Positions 1 to 6,810 of a stretch of DNA of 9,929 nt are shown piece by piece; the first letter of the stretch is position 1, and each line of letters starts with the position of its first letter. Origin of the DNA: Verrucomicrobiota bacterium (GTDB lineage Bacteria > Verrucomicrobiota > Verrucomicrobiia > Chthoniobacterales > UBA10450); contig QHMQ01000113.1 of NCBI GenBank assembly GCA_003217835.1, positions 1-9,929 on the forward strand. The letters are read 5' to 3'. A model generated the notes under the pieces. It searched no databases. It saw nothing but the letters and a program-made list of their open reading frames with translations, and was not told where the DNA came from. Made by a program: the position numbers and the translations under genes.

Positions 1-108
1 AACGCGCTCTTCGCTGATCTGCACTTAGAGAACATGACGTGGAGCGTGTTTGCCAACAACGCCAATGTACCGAGCGATCCGTCTGCCGCTCAACGCTGGA
101 GTCCGTAA
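1..108 (+). CDS. C-terminal end of a pseudopilin-like protein with an H-X9-DG-type tail (partial)
   Basis: Frame 1 is open from the window edge and stops at TAA 106-108, giving 35 residues that begin NALFADLHLENMTW. The NxLFADgH core followed by a short hydrophobic stretch and a Trp matches the C-terminal H-X9-DG region of the prepilin-type proteins that are abundant in Planctomycetes and Verrucomicrobia. Those proteins have an N-terminal type IV pilin-like methylation helix and are thought to be exported by type II secretion-like machinery. Here the usual FADGH reads FADLH. The diagnostic N-terminus lies outside the window, so the call rests on this short motif and on composition. The 19-bp gap to the following aroB start suggests, but does not prove, co-transcription. 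Confidence 0.5.
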   Translation, partial: NALFADLHLENMTWSVFANNANVPSDPSAAQRWSP

Positions 109-110
109 AC

Positions 111-126
111 ATCTAATCATCTAATC
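111..126. repeat. Perfect tandem 8-bp repeat before the aroB start
   Basis: ATCTAATC occurs twice head to tail (111-118 and 119-126) in the 19-bp gap between the upstream TAA and the GTG start at 128. It occupies the place where a ribosome-binding site would be expected, and no purine-rich Shine-Dalgarno sequence is visible. It may be slippage-derived; no function is claimed. Confidence 0.6.
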
Positions 127-127
127 T

Positions 128-368
128 GTGATCTTCGTCGAAGTGCAAGCCCGTCCGCACCGCTACGATGTGCTGATCGAGTCAGGCTTGCTCGCCAGCG
201 TCGGCGACGTCATCGAGAAACAATTGGGCGGCTTTCACTGCGCAGTTATCTCGAATACGAACGTCGCGCCCCCCTTTGGCGATCGCGTCAAACGCAGTTT
301 AGCGTCAGCCGATTTTCGAGGAACGCTCGTCACCATTCCGGCAGGCGAGAAAGGCAGCACCGTCTCTT
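128..368 (+). pseudogene. aroB: 5' fragment of 3-dehydroquinate synthase (AroB), cut off after ~80 codons
   Basis: AroB makes 3-dehydroquinate from DAHP in the shikimate pathway, using NAD and a divalent metal in the cytoplasm. Residues 1-75 from the GTG start match the N-terminal NAD-binding half: a short beta-rich start (VEVQARPHRYDVLIESGLL), then an AVISNTNVAP strand-turn typical of the nucleotide fold, then VTIPAGEK around 68-75. AroB should go on to a GGGVIGDLAGF-type glycine loop, a PTTLLAQVDSSVGGKTGVN-type segment and the metal-binding residues, to about 350-370 residues. None of this follows in any frame. After about residue 80 the frame runs through antisense DUF2851 sequence to a stop at 563-565. 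The fragment cannot be a working enzyme. It is either a true rearrangement product or one side of an assembly join. Identity is fairly sure; biological status is not. Confidence 0.75.
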
Positions 369-557
369 CCAGATGCCGAATTGGACGATGTCGACCTTGT
401 CGCCAGTGGTCGCGTCAAAATGTTTGCCGAAATCTCCGGCGAACCAACGCGCTTGCAGCTCTAGTTCGCTGGGAATTCGTTGCGGCGGGAAGAGCGTGCG
501 CTCACGGACCCGCGTCGTCTCGTGCAACTCAGCATATCGATCGGCTAAAAGCATCAT
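369..557 (-). pseudogene. 5' fragment of a DUF2851-family protein, truncated at the aroB junction
   Basis: Read on the minus strand from either of two adjacent ATGs (555-557 or 552-554), this gives about 62 residues: an RYAELHETTRVRERTLFPPQ stretch, then ELELQARWFAGDFG, then VDIVQFGIW. This matches, from memory, the N-terminus of DUF2851 proteins of Bacteroidetes and Verrucomicrobia, where VQFGxW is normally followed by NREAGPDF. Here the homology ends exactly at the Trp codon (369-371). The next codons (KRRCCLSRLPEW, stop at 330-332) are the antisense of aroB. DUF2851 proteins are usually several hundred residues long and their function is unknown. The reading frame also stays open upstream to an ATG at 684-686, but that extension is Arg-rich, has no family look and is probably untranslated. 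The fragment ends head to head with the aroB fragment. Confidence 0.65.
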
Positions 558-580
558 TACGATAGTTCGAGACCGTTCTA

Positions 581-597
581 TCGTGGTGTCACCACGA
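581..597. repeat. 17-bp perfect inverted repeat upstream of the DUF2851 start
   Basis: TCGTGGTG, a single T, then CACCACGA form 8-bp perfect arms around a 1-nt centre. The element is 24 bp upstream of the first DUF2851 ATG (555-557), in the ~130-bp stretch between that start and the stop of the DUF4126 gene. A near-gapless palindrome of this length in a promoter-like position is compatible with an operator for a dimeric regulator. With no loop it would make a poor RNA hairpin. No regulator is identified. Confidence 0.4.
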
Positions 598-689
598 ACG
601 AAAGATGTTCCGTCGACAGGACCGCCGCGCGTCGGCGCCATCCGCCACTCCCGCTTGGAGCAGCGCAGCGCGCCGTCCCTTACCATTCG

Positions 690-1775
690 TCAGCTCGATA
701 CCGCTCGCTCGTGTGCTTCCTCGCTGGCGTCGTCAGTTGCCCCGGCGTGCGGCAGATCGACCGGCCATATCGGCGAACTTATACGAACGCGAAGATCTTG
801 AACAATCGCTTCGACCAGCGCCGCATTTGACCGCGGAAAGACGAATGAATACCTCGCGCCTTTGCCCACCTTGGGGAAAATGATCAGATTTTCTGAAAGA
901 AATTTGGGCTCGTGCGCGATCATCGAGCCCTCGAGCTCAATGGTTTTGGCAAACGCGCGTCCGCTTTTTCGCGCCACGAACAAAAGTTTGCCTGGCTCTT
1001 CGTTCGTGGCGACGAGCGCGCCGAAAAGATTCGCTGGAATGCGGCGACCGCGTCCGCTGATGCACGGTGTAGCCCATGCGATCGTCTCGCCTAAAACGTT
1101 TCCGCGGCTAAAAACAGATGCGAAGCGTGCGGGCAAAGTGAGCGGCAATTTTACCGGCATGCTCAGATCGGCCGGTCCGTTCAATTTCTTCCACGACAGC
1201 CAGATCTTCGCTTTCATTAACCGCAAAATCCGCGGAGCAAAGTAGAAGAACGCGGCTATACCGAGGAGGAAGATCAGCAAGGCGAGCAGGGGATTGAAAT
1301 GGACCAAAGCGAGACCGCCGAGCACGGCGGCATCTTCGCCAAGACTAAGACCGATGTTCGAAAACGGTTCTGGCGATGTGTTGCTGGCGAGACGCGTCGC
1401 TGCTTTTGCCGTATGAGCGACCAGGCTCGTCCCGCCAGCGAGCAATGCGATGATCACAGTGAACGCGGGACTTGGATGCCCGAGCACCTGAATGGCAAGT
1501 AAGGCGCCCCCAATCGGGCGAATGACAGTGTGGACGGCATCCCAAGCGGAGTCGATCCAAGGAATTTTGTCGGCAAAAAATTCGAGGAAATAAAGGATCC
1601 CCGCGATCGTAACAATCACCGGATTCCCAAGCACTTCGAGCGATTGATAGGCCGGAGCAAGCGTGATCCAATGGAAATGAATGGCGAGGCCGGTGGCGAA
1701 AACCGTCAGGTAAAGATTAATGCCGGCGAGGCAAGCGAGGCCGAAGGCGACACCGAGAAGGTCAAGCTTTTCCAC
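690..1775 (-). CDS. DUF4126 integral membrane protein with a soluble C-terminal extension
   Basis: The protein has 361 residues from the GTG at 1773-1775. The frame is open further back to a TTG at 1839-1841 (383 residues), but the added stretch is polar and unlike the family, so I prefer the GTG. The N-terminal ~190 residues carry about five hydrophobic segments (roughly 6-33, 50-68, 84-100, 106-130 and 155-180) and the DUF4126 hallmarks: AGINLYLTVFATGLA in the first helix, and EFFADKIPWIDSAWDAVHT followed by RPIGGALLA. DUF4126 is an inner-membrane family of unknown function, usually about 200 residues. About 130 further residues (roughly 195-330) look like a folded soluble domain, with alternating hydrophobic strands and little low complexity, and end in a charged tail. 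I do not recognise this domain. The gene diverges from serS across 94 bp, and its stop (690-692) lies about 130 bp ahead of the DUF2851 fragment on the same strand. Confidence 0.8.
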   Translation of the reverse strand: MEKLDLLGVAFGLACLAGINLYLTVFATGLAIHFHWITLAPAYQSLEVLGNPVIVTIAGILYFLEFFADKIPWIDSAWDAVHTVIRPIGGALLAIQVLGHPSPAFTVIIALLAGGTSLVAHTAKAATRLASNTSPEPFSNIGLSLGEDAAVLGGLALVHFNPLLALLIFLLGIAAFFYFAPRILRLMKAKIWLSWKKLNGPADLSMPVKLPLTLPARFASVFSRGNVLGETIAWATPCISGRGRRIPANLFGALVATNEEPGKLLFVARKSGRAFAKTIELEGSMIAHEPKFLSENLIIFPKVGKGARYSFVFPRSNAALVEAIVQDLRVRISSPIWPVDLPHAGATDDASEEAHERAVSS

Positions 1776-1869
1776 GATGAAATTATGAGGCAGCGTTAAA
1801 GTAGCGCAAGCTTTGCGCGTCTGCGATTGATTCGGACACAAGCGGGGTGCTTATGTTACACTCGGCGTC

Positions 1870-3141
1870 ATGCTCGATATCCATTTGATCCGGGAGAAAC
1901 CGGACTTGGTTCGTGAGCGGCTTGCGACGCGGGGCGGCGACGATGGGGGAAAAATAGACGAAGTAATTCGCGTCGATGGCGAACGCCGAAAACTCGAGAC
2001 CGCTTTGCAGCACTTGAACGCGGAGCGCAGACGCTTGAGCAAAGAGATCGGTGCAAAGCGCGCCGCTAGCGGTGCGACGGCCGAACTCGAAGCCCGTGTC
2101 CGAGAAATAGGCGACGAAATTCTCGACCTTAACAAACGAACATCTATCGCCGAGGAGGAGCAAAACAATCTGCTTTTGGAAATTGCGAATTTGCCGCATG
2201 AGAGTGTTCCAATCGGCAAAGATCCAAGGGCCAACCGTGTGGTCCGCAGTTGGGGCGAAAAGCCGCGATTAACCGACCCTGCCGATCATGTTGCCCTCGG
2301 CGCAAAGCTAAAGCTCTTTGATCTGGAGCGGGCCGCAAAGTTGAGCGGCAGCGGTTTCATCTGCTTCACGGACGCAGGCGCGAGGCTGGAACGAGCGTTG
2401 ATTAATTTCATGATCGATCTGCATACGCGTGAGCATCGCTATTTTGAGGTGAGTCCGCCGTTTTTAGTACGGCGAGATTGCATGATTGGCACGACGCAAT
2501 TGCCGAAATTCGAAGCCGACATGTACGGGTTGGAAGAAAACCAGCTTTTTCTGGCGCCCACTGCGGAAGTGCCGCTGACGAATCTTCATCGCGACGAAAT
2601 TTTGAACATTGTCGATCTTCCGAAAAAATTTGTTGCCTACACGCCATGTTTTCGGCGCGAAGCGGGCGCAGGGGGACGGGAAACACGCGGAATCATCCGG
2701 GTGCATCAGTTCGACAAAGTGGAGCTGGTGAAGATCACGACACCGGAAAGATCATACGATGAATTGGAATCGCTTACAGCTGATGCCGAACGTGTCCTGC
2801 AACTACTCGGTTTGCATTATCGCGTCGTTGAGCTGTGCACCGGCGATTTGGGTTTCGGATCGGCCAAAACCTACGACATCGAAGTGTGGTCGCCGGGCCA
2901 GAACGCATATCTCGAAGTTTCGAGTTGCTCGAACTTTGAGGACTTTCAAGCTCGCCGGATGCACCTTCGATATAAAGACTCTCAGGGAAAAAACCGGTTT
3001 TGCCACACACTGAATGGTTCAGGATTGGCGTTGCCCAGATTATTCGCCGCGCTCATCGAGACCGGGCAGCAGCCGGACCGCGCAATCCGGATTCCCGAAA
3101 AATTGCAGCCGTATTTTGGCGGAGCAGAGATTCGTCTGTAG
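1870..3141 (+). CDS. serS: Seryl-tRNA synthetase
   Basis: This cytoplasmic class II synthetase charges tRNA-Ser (and tRNA-Sec where present) with serine. The 423 residues match the usual bacterial length of 420-430. Start MLDIHLIREKPD is the standard SerS N-terminus. Residues ~30-105 are charged and heptad-like, the long antiparallel coiled coil that grips the long variable arm of tRNA-Ser. The catalytic core shows the TAE serine-binding loop at 231-233 (LAPTAEVPLTN), motif 2 at about 261-285 (FRREAGAGGRETRGIIRVHQ) and motif 3 at about 382-395 (NGSGLALPRLFAAL, with Arg390 in the conserved position). Motif 3 often reads GLAVGRT in this family; the LALPR form is a mild variant. No Shine-Dalgarno sequence precedes the ATG. 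A weak TTGATT (1827-1832) and TATGTT (1852-1857) pair, 19 bp apart, could be a promoter with a very short leader. The gene is complete and very likely functional. Confidence 0.97.
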   Translation: MLDIHLIREKPDLVRERLATRGGDDGGKIDEVIRVDGERRKLETALQHLNAERRRLSKEIGAKRAASGATAELEARVREIGDEILDLNKRTSIAEEEQNNLLLEIANLPHESVPIGKDPRANRVVRSWGEKPRLTDPADHVALGAKLKLFDLERAAKLSGSGFICFTDAGARLERALINFMIDLHTREHRYFEVSPPFLVRRDCMIGTTQLPKFEADMYGLEENQLFLAPTAEVPLTNLHRDEILNIVDLPKKFVAYTPCFRREAGAGGRETRGIIRVHQFDKVELVKITTPERSYDELESLTADAERVLQLLGLHYRVVELCTGDLGFGSAKTYDIEVWSPGQNAYLEVSSCSNFEDFQARRMHLRYKDSQGKNRFCHTLNGSGLALPRLFAALIETGQQPDRAIRIPEKLQPYFGGAEIRL

Positions 3142-3173
3142 CCGCTGGATCACCGGCAGGGCGGCGGCTACAG
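3136..3173. terminator. Hairpin shared by two convergent genes, containing both stop codons
   Basis: CTGTAGCCGC (3136-3145) and GCGGCTACAG (3164-3173) are perfect 10-bp arms around an 18-nt loop, and the loop can add a smaller inner stem (CTGG/CCGG). The serS TAG (3139-3141) lies in the left arm and the DUF72 TAG (3168-3170 on the minus strand) in the right arm. The two genes therefore overlap this one structure tail to tail. It probably works as a two-way transcription barrier or 3'-end stabiliser. Neither side has a T-tract, so it is not a classical intrinsic terminator. It could also be a copy of an interspersed REP-like repeat. Confidence 0.6.
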
Positions 3174-4043
3174 CAGATCGAGCTGCGATCGCTCCTGCTC
3201 GGCTAAAATTTTCTCTGTTTCCGAGGGCAGTGGCAGTTCGTAGCCGAGCCGCTGCGCGAGACGCTGCGCCGTTTCTGGGGCGAAACCCTCGAAGTGATTA
3301 CTCACGAAAGTCCAGACGCTGCGCACCTCGGACAGATGGCGCTCAACTTTTAGCGACCAGCTTTCGAGGGCAGCTTCTCGTTTCCACAGGAGTTTTTCGT
3401 AACGATGCAAGTGTCCTCCAGCGACATCGTATTTGGTTGCATAATCACCAAGCAAACGCAGATAAAGAAAATCGGTGGTCCGAGGCAAGAATTCGAAAGG
3501 GGCAAGATTCCGCTCGTTGAGTGGCGTGATATCGGCCCAGACCCAACAGACGCGATATTTTTCTAAGAGACGGATGATCTGCGGTCGATGCCAGCCGGCA
3601 TGCCGAAATTCAATCGCGAAACGAAAACCCCGCGGCAACTGTTCGAGAAATTTACGAAGCGCCGGCTTCCCGTCTTTTGGTGCGAACGATGGCGGAAGCT
3701 GGATCAGAATGACCTGGAGCTTTGGCGCGAGCGGCTCGAGAGCGCGAAGGAACGAATTTAATTCGGCGCTACATTCGCGCAGTCGGCGTGTATGCGTGAT
3801 CTCGCGGGGGAGTTTACAAGCGAAGCGAAAACCGGCGGGGGTCATCTCGATCCAGCGGCGAACGGTGTTTTCCGCGGGAGCGCCATAAAAAGTTGAGTCC
3901 ACTTCAACGGCCGGAAAATAGCGGGCATAAAATTCGAGCCATTGAGAGTCTGGCAAGTCCGGCGGATAGAAAGCGCCACGCCAGTCTTCAAAACTCCAAG
4001 CGCATGCACCGATGCGTATTTTTTGCTGGTCGGTCAGATTCAA
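3168..4043 (-). CDS. DUF72 (YecE-like) TIM-barrel-like protein
   Basis: The protein has 291 residues and begins at TTG 4041-4043. The frame stays open only six codons further upstream and offers no ATG. The DUF72 signature is clear: IRIGACAWSFEDWRGAFYPP at the N-terminus (family GTSGWSY...W.G.FYP), VEVDSTFYGAP near 46-56 (family VEINSTFYR.P), FRFACKLPREITHTRRL, a FAIEFRHAGWH strand near 140-152, and DFLYLRLLG later. Length is typical (250-300). Structures of family members show a TIM-barrel-like fold. Their biochemical activity is not settled and I assign none. There is no signal peptide, so it should be cytoplasmic. The gene is convergent with serS and divergent from the BamD-like gene across 143 bp. 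It is complete apart from the unusual TTG start. Confidence 0.88.
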   Translation of the reverse strand: MNLTDQQKIRIGACAWSFEDWRGAFYPPDLPDSQWLEFYARYFPAVEVDSTFYGAPAENTVRRWIEMTPAGFRFACKLPREITHTRRLRECSAELNSFLRALEPLAPKLQVILIQLPPSFAPKDGKPALRKFLEQLPRGFRFAIEFRHAGWHRPQIIRLLEKYRVCWVWADITPLNERNLAPFEFLPRTTDFLYLRLLGDYATKYDVAGGHLHRYEKLLWKREAALESWSLKVERHLSEVRSVWTFVSNHFEGFAPETAQRLAQRLGYELPLPSETEKILAEQERSQLDLL

Positions 4044-4082
4044 AATGAAATCAGAAGATTAATCGATTTTGCGTTCTCGGAA

Positions 4083-4107
4083 AGATGTCGAGCTGAAGAG
4101 ATGTCGA
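4083..4107. repeat. Direct 9-bp repeat, 16-bp period, in a divergent intergenic region
   Basis: AGATGTCGA occurs at 4083-4091 and again at 4099-4107. It lies in the 143-bp gap (4044-4186) between the divergent DUF72 and BamD-like genes, where both promoters must be. The period of about 1.5 helical turns is not the usual same-face spacing of direct operator half-sites. A TTGACG occurs in the gap at about 4149-4154, but I see no well-spaced -10 box with it. Function is unproven. Confidence 0.35.
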
Positions 4108-4186
4108 TGAATTTTGCTTTGAGGCGTTGGGAAGAGCGGCTGCTTAACTTGACGGAATCGATAACTTAATTACCCTGCCACACCCC

Positions 4187-5428
4187 ATGTATTTCCGAAT
4201 TCGCACCCTTGTTGTTTTCATCGCTGCCGTTCTCGCCTTGGCCGACGCCGGCATGGCTTCCGTGATCTTTCAACCAGGTAAAAAGACCAAGTACGTCGCA
4301 CCTGGTGAGGAGGAGATAAGCGGTAATGCAGCGGAGCTGTTTCAGATTGGACAAACCGCGGAAAAAGAAGGCAACACGAAACGCGCGATCAAAGCTTACA
4401 AGAGCCTCGTCAAACGCCACCCTAAAGATGCCCTCGCGGCTGGCGCGCTCTTTCGCGCTGCGGAGCTACAAGAGCAAAATCACGATTATTTCCGAGCCGC
4501 AGAATCGTTTCGCCAATTGGTGGAAAAATACCCTGGCAGTCCGCATTTCGATGAAGCAATCGAGGGGCAGTTTCGCATCGGGGAAGTCTATTTAGCGGGC
4601 AAAAAGTTGAGGATCCTCGGCATCCCGGTCGCGTCCTCGCTCGAACGCGCCGTGACCATTTTTGCGTCTGTCGTTCGGACGGCACCGTACGGAAAGTACA
4701 CAGCGCGCGCGCAATTTGATATTGGCCTCGCGCGGGAGAAGCAGGGTGCGAACGATGCGGCCATTGAAGCGTACCAGGCTGTGGTGAACAAGTTTCCGAA
4801 CGAACCGATCGCGGTAGATGCGCAATACCAGATCGGTTACATCTGGTTCCACGCCTCGCGAACGGGCACAAAAGACATGGCAGCCGCTGGCAACGCCAAA
4901 ACTGCGTTCCAGGATTTCCTTTTTCACTACCCAAACAGCGAGAAAGCAGCACAAGCGCGCGATAATCTCAACCTGCTTGAGCAAAAGCAAACATCCAGTT
5001 CCTTCGAAGTAGCGAAATTTTACGACAAACAGAAATATTATCGTGCCGCGGTCATTTACTATAACGAGGTAATTCGTCAGCAGCCAGGATCAACTGAGAG
5101 CGATCGCGCTAAAAAGCGGATCGATCAGTTGCGCACAAAAGTCGGCGAAGCGGCGCTTCAGCCTGCATTTGCCCCAGCAGAGGCGGGCAAGAAAAAAGGG
5201 GATGCGCATGAAGCACGGACGGCCAAGAGCGGATCAGGGGCCAAGCCAGGCCCGGCAAACAACGAAGCACCATTGCCTGCGCCAGAGACGGATGTTTCGC
5301 TACCGCCGCCGGCTTCCCTTGCACCGGACACCACAACTGCGCCTGAACCACTACCGGCCCCACCGGGCGCGAGCACAACCTCCGGCGCTTCTCCTGCTCC
5401 TGAAGCATCGGCGTCACCGGCGCCGTGA
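4187..5428 (+). CDS. BamD-like TPR outer-membrane assembly protein with Pro/Ala-rich tail
   Basis: BamD is a periplasmic-side component of the BAM complex that folds beta-barrel proteins into the outer membrane. The 413 residues start with an uncleaved-looking MYFRIRTLVVFIAAVLALADAG signal, probably cut after Ala21 or Ala24. TPR-like helical pairs of the BamD/YbgF type follow: ELFQIGQTAEKEGNTKRAIKAY near 50-71, ALFRAAELQEQNHDYFRAA near 85-103, then AQFDIGLAREKQGANDAAIEAY and AVDAQYQIGYIWF, ending with AKFYDKQKYYRAAVIYYNEV near 280. From about residue 320 a low-complexity Ala/Pro/Ser/Thr tail replaces folded sequence. True BamD is a lipoprotein; this protein has no cysteine at all, so it cannot be lipid-anchored. 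Its stop overlaps the start of lptE, which supports an envelope-biogenesis operon. It could be a general periplasmic TPR protein rather than an orthologous BamD. Confidence 0.75.
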   Translation: MYFRIRTLVVFIAAVLALADAGMASVIFQPGKKTKYVAPGEEEISGNAAELFQIGQTAEKEGNTKRAIKAYKSLVKRHPKDALAAGALFRAAELQEQNHDYFRAAESFRQLVEKYPGSPHFDEAIEGQFRIGEVYLAGKKLRILGIPVASSLERAVTIFASVVRTAPYGKYTARAQFDIGLAREKQGANDAAIEAYQAVVNKFPNEPIAVDAQYQIGYIWFHASRTGTKDMAAAGNAKTAFQDFLFHYPNSEKAAQARDNLNLLEQKQTSSSFEVAKFYDKQKYYRAAVIYYNEVIRQQPGSTESDRAKKRIDQLRTKVGEAALQPAFAPAEAGKKKGDAHEARTAKSGSGAKPGPANNEAPLPAPETDVSLPPPASLAPDTTTAPEPLPAPPGASTTSGASPAPEASASPAP

Positions 5429-5928
5429 AAGCTATATTTACGGCAGCACTCGCCTGCTTTAGTTTAACTGGCTGCCTTGGCTATCACATCGGACCGGTAA
5501 AGCCGTACTACCTCCGCGACGTTCACACAATTGCGGTTCCGACCTTCAAAAACCGCACGCTCCTCCCTCACATTGAAGTCTTGGTCACGGATACAGTGAT
5601 CAAGCAGTTGCAACAAGATGGAACGTTTCAGATTGCAAGGGGCGAAGATGCGGACGCTACATTGACGGCTGAAGTTACGCGCATCGACCGGACCCCAGCG
5701 CGTTCGGTGCGTGGGAATGTGCTCGCCACGGTTGAATTCAACCTGAGTATAACTGTGAAGTTCAGCGTCATCGGACGGGACGGAGCCCAGCTGGAATCGG
5801 CAGAGACTAGAGGAGGCACCAGCTTTTTCGTTAGCTCGGACGTGACCACAGACGAACGGCAAGCACTGCCACTCGCCACTGAAGATCTTGCCACGCGATT
5901 AGTGGTCCAACTGAGCGAGGGTTGGTGA
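5425..5928 (+). CDS. lptE: LPS-assembly lipoprotein LptE
   Basis: LptE sits as a plug in the LptD barrel and helps place lipopolysaccharide in the outer leaflet. The 167 residues begin at GTG 5425-5427, which overlaps the TGA of the previous gene (GTGA), a typical translational-coupling junction. A short lipoprotein signal ends in the lipobox LTGC with the acylated Cys at 17. It is followed by LGYHIG and then HTIAVPTFKNRTLLPHIE near 35-52, the signature of the LptE/RlpB family (VAVPxFxNxTxxPxLE). Alternating beta-strands such as VEFNLSITVKFSVIG follow, ending with a helix (LATEDLATRLVVQLSEGW). Length is in the usual 160-200 range. Its presence implies an LPS-type outer membrane, although lptD is not in the window. 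Confidence 0.88.
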   Translation: MKAIFTAALACFSLTGCLGYHIGPVKPYYLRDVHTIAVPTFKNRTLLPHIEVLVTDTVIKQLQQDGTFQIARGEDADATLTAEVTRIDRTPARSVRGNVLATVEFNLSITVKFSVIGRDGAQLESAETRGGTSFFVSSDVTTDERQALPLATEDLATRLVVQLSEGW

Positions 5929-5934
5929 TGCTTG

Positions 5935-6810
5935 ATGAAAGGCGAAGAACAGCTTTGGTCGATCCTCAATGACAAACTTGATACCCTCCGTGCCAGCAAC
6001 CGCCTGCCTGAAGCAATTCGCGTTGCTGAAACGGCTCTCGAGGTTGCCAAGCGTGCCTTTCCTGATGGGGGGAGTCCGTTAGCGACCAGTTTCGAGAAAT
6101 TAGGACAGCTTCTTGATCAAAAGGGCGATCGCGCCTCGGCCAAGGCATATCTGGTCAAAGCCCATGCGATCCTGGAAAAAGTAAAAACACCGGACCAGCG
6201 TGTCATCTATCGCTCCGCCCGCCGCCTTGCCTTCTTATGCGATAATCTTGGTCACTCTGAGGAAGCGATCGGTTTCTACGAGAAAGCGATTGCAGCTGGC
6301 ATCCAGCTCGAAGATCTCCCTTACTCGGATCTCGGGACAATGTTAAACAATGTTGCGCTTATTTTCCGCAAGTCAGGACGGCAAAAAGCAGCAGAGCCAT
6401 ACTATTTGCATGCTCTGCAAATTTACGAGAAGCAACTCGGGCCCGATCATGCTGATGTCGCGTCTGTGCTGAATAATCTGGCTGTGTTTTATACGAACGA
6501 GCGCCGTTACACCGAGGCGGAGAAAATGCATCTTCGGGCATTGGGTATTCGCGAAAAGGTGTTTCCGCCCACCCACCCGGATATCGCGCAATCTAAATGC
6601 AACCTTGCGGTGGTCTATCATTCGCGTGGCGATCACGCCAAGGCGGCTGAGCTCTATCGCGCTTCGCTCAAGAGTTGGGAAGCGAGCGACAAACCCTCCA
6701 AAGATTACGAGATTGTCGCTTCGAATTACGCCGATCTTTTGCGTTCTCTTGGTCACGCACGCAAAGCACATCAAGTGGAAGTTCGTGCGCGCAAGAAACG
6801 GTTGGGTTAA
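5935..6810 (+). CDS. Tetratricopeptide-repeat protein of the kinesin-light-chain type
   Basis: The protein has 291 residues from the ATG at 5935, six bases after the lptE stop; an in-frame TTG at 5932 is an alternative. It is nearly all helical repeats: about seven TPR units (near 8-40, 50-80, 90-120, 132-165, 174-207, 216-247 and 258-290). The central ones have the ~42-residue TPR_10/TPR_12 form, for example ALQIYEKQLGPDHADVASVL and ALGIREKVFPPTHPDIAQSK. Such repeats form a curved scaffold for protein partners. There is no signal peptide, membrane segment or catalytic domain, so it is probably a cytoplasmic adaptor. The tight spacing behind lptE suggests the same transcript. A purine-rich GAGGG lies about 15 nt before the ATG, rather far for a ribosome-binding site. 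Partner and pathway are unknown. Confidence 0.85.
   Translation: MKGEEQLWSILNDKLDTLRASNRLPEAIRVAETALEVAKRAFPDGGSPLATSFEKLGQLLDQKGDRASAKAYLVKAHAILEKVKTPDQRVIYRSARRLAFLCDNLGHSEEAIGFYEKAIAAGIQLEDLPYSDLGTMLNNVALIFRKSGRQKAAEPYYLHALQIYEKQLGPDHADVASVLNNLAVFYTNERRYTEAEKMHLRALGIREKVFPPTHPDIAQSKCNLAVVYHSRGDHAKAAELYRASLKSWEASDKPSKDYEIVASNYADLLRSLGHARKAHQVEVRARKKRLG

Noticed and set aside
1776..1869. A possible T-box or other riboswitch upstream of serS.
   Set aside because: The gap is only 94 bp and shared with a divergent gene. No T-box core sequence or extended stem structure is visible, and the inferred lineage rarely uses T-boxes.
4422..4952. A 176-codon minus-strand open frame inside the BamD-like gene.
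   Set aside because: Arg/Cys/Pro-rich antisense translation typical of a shadow frame; the plus strand has coherent TPR repeats.
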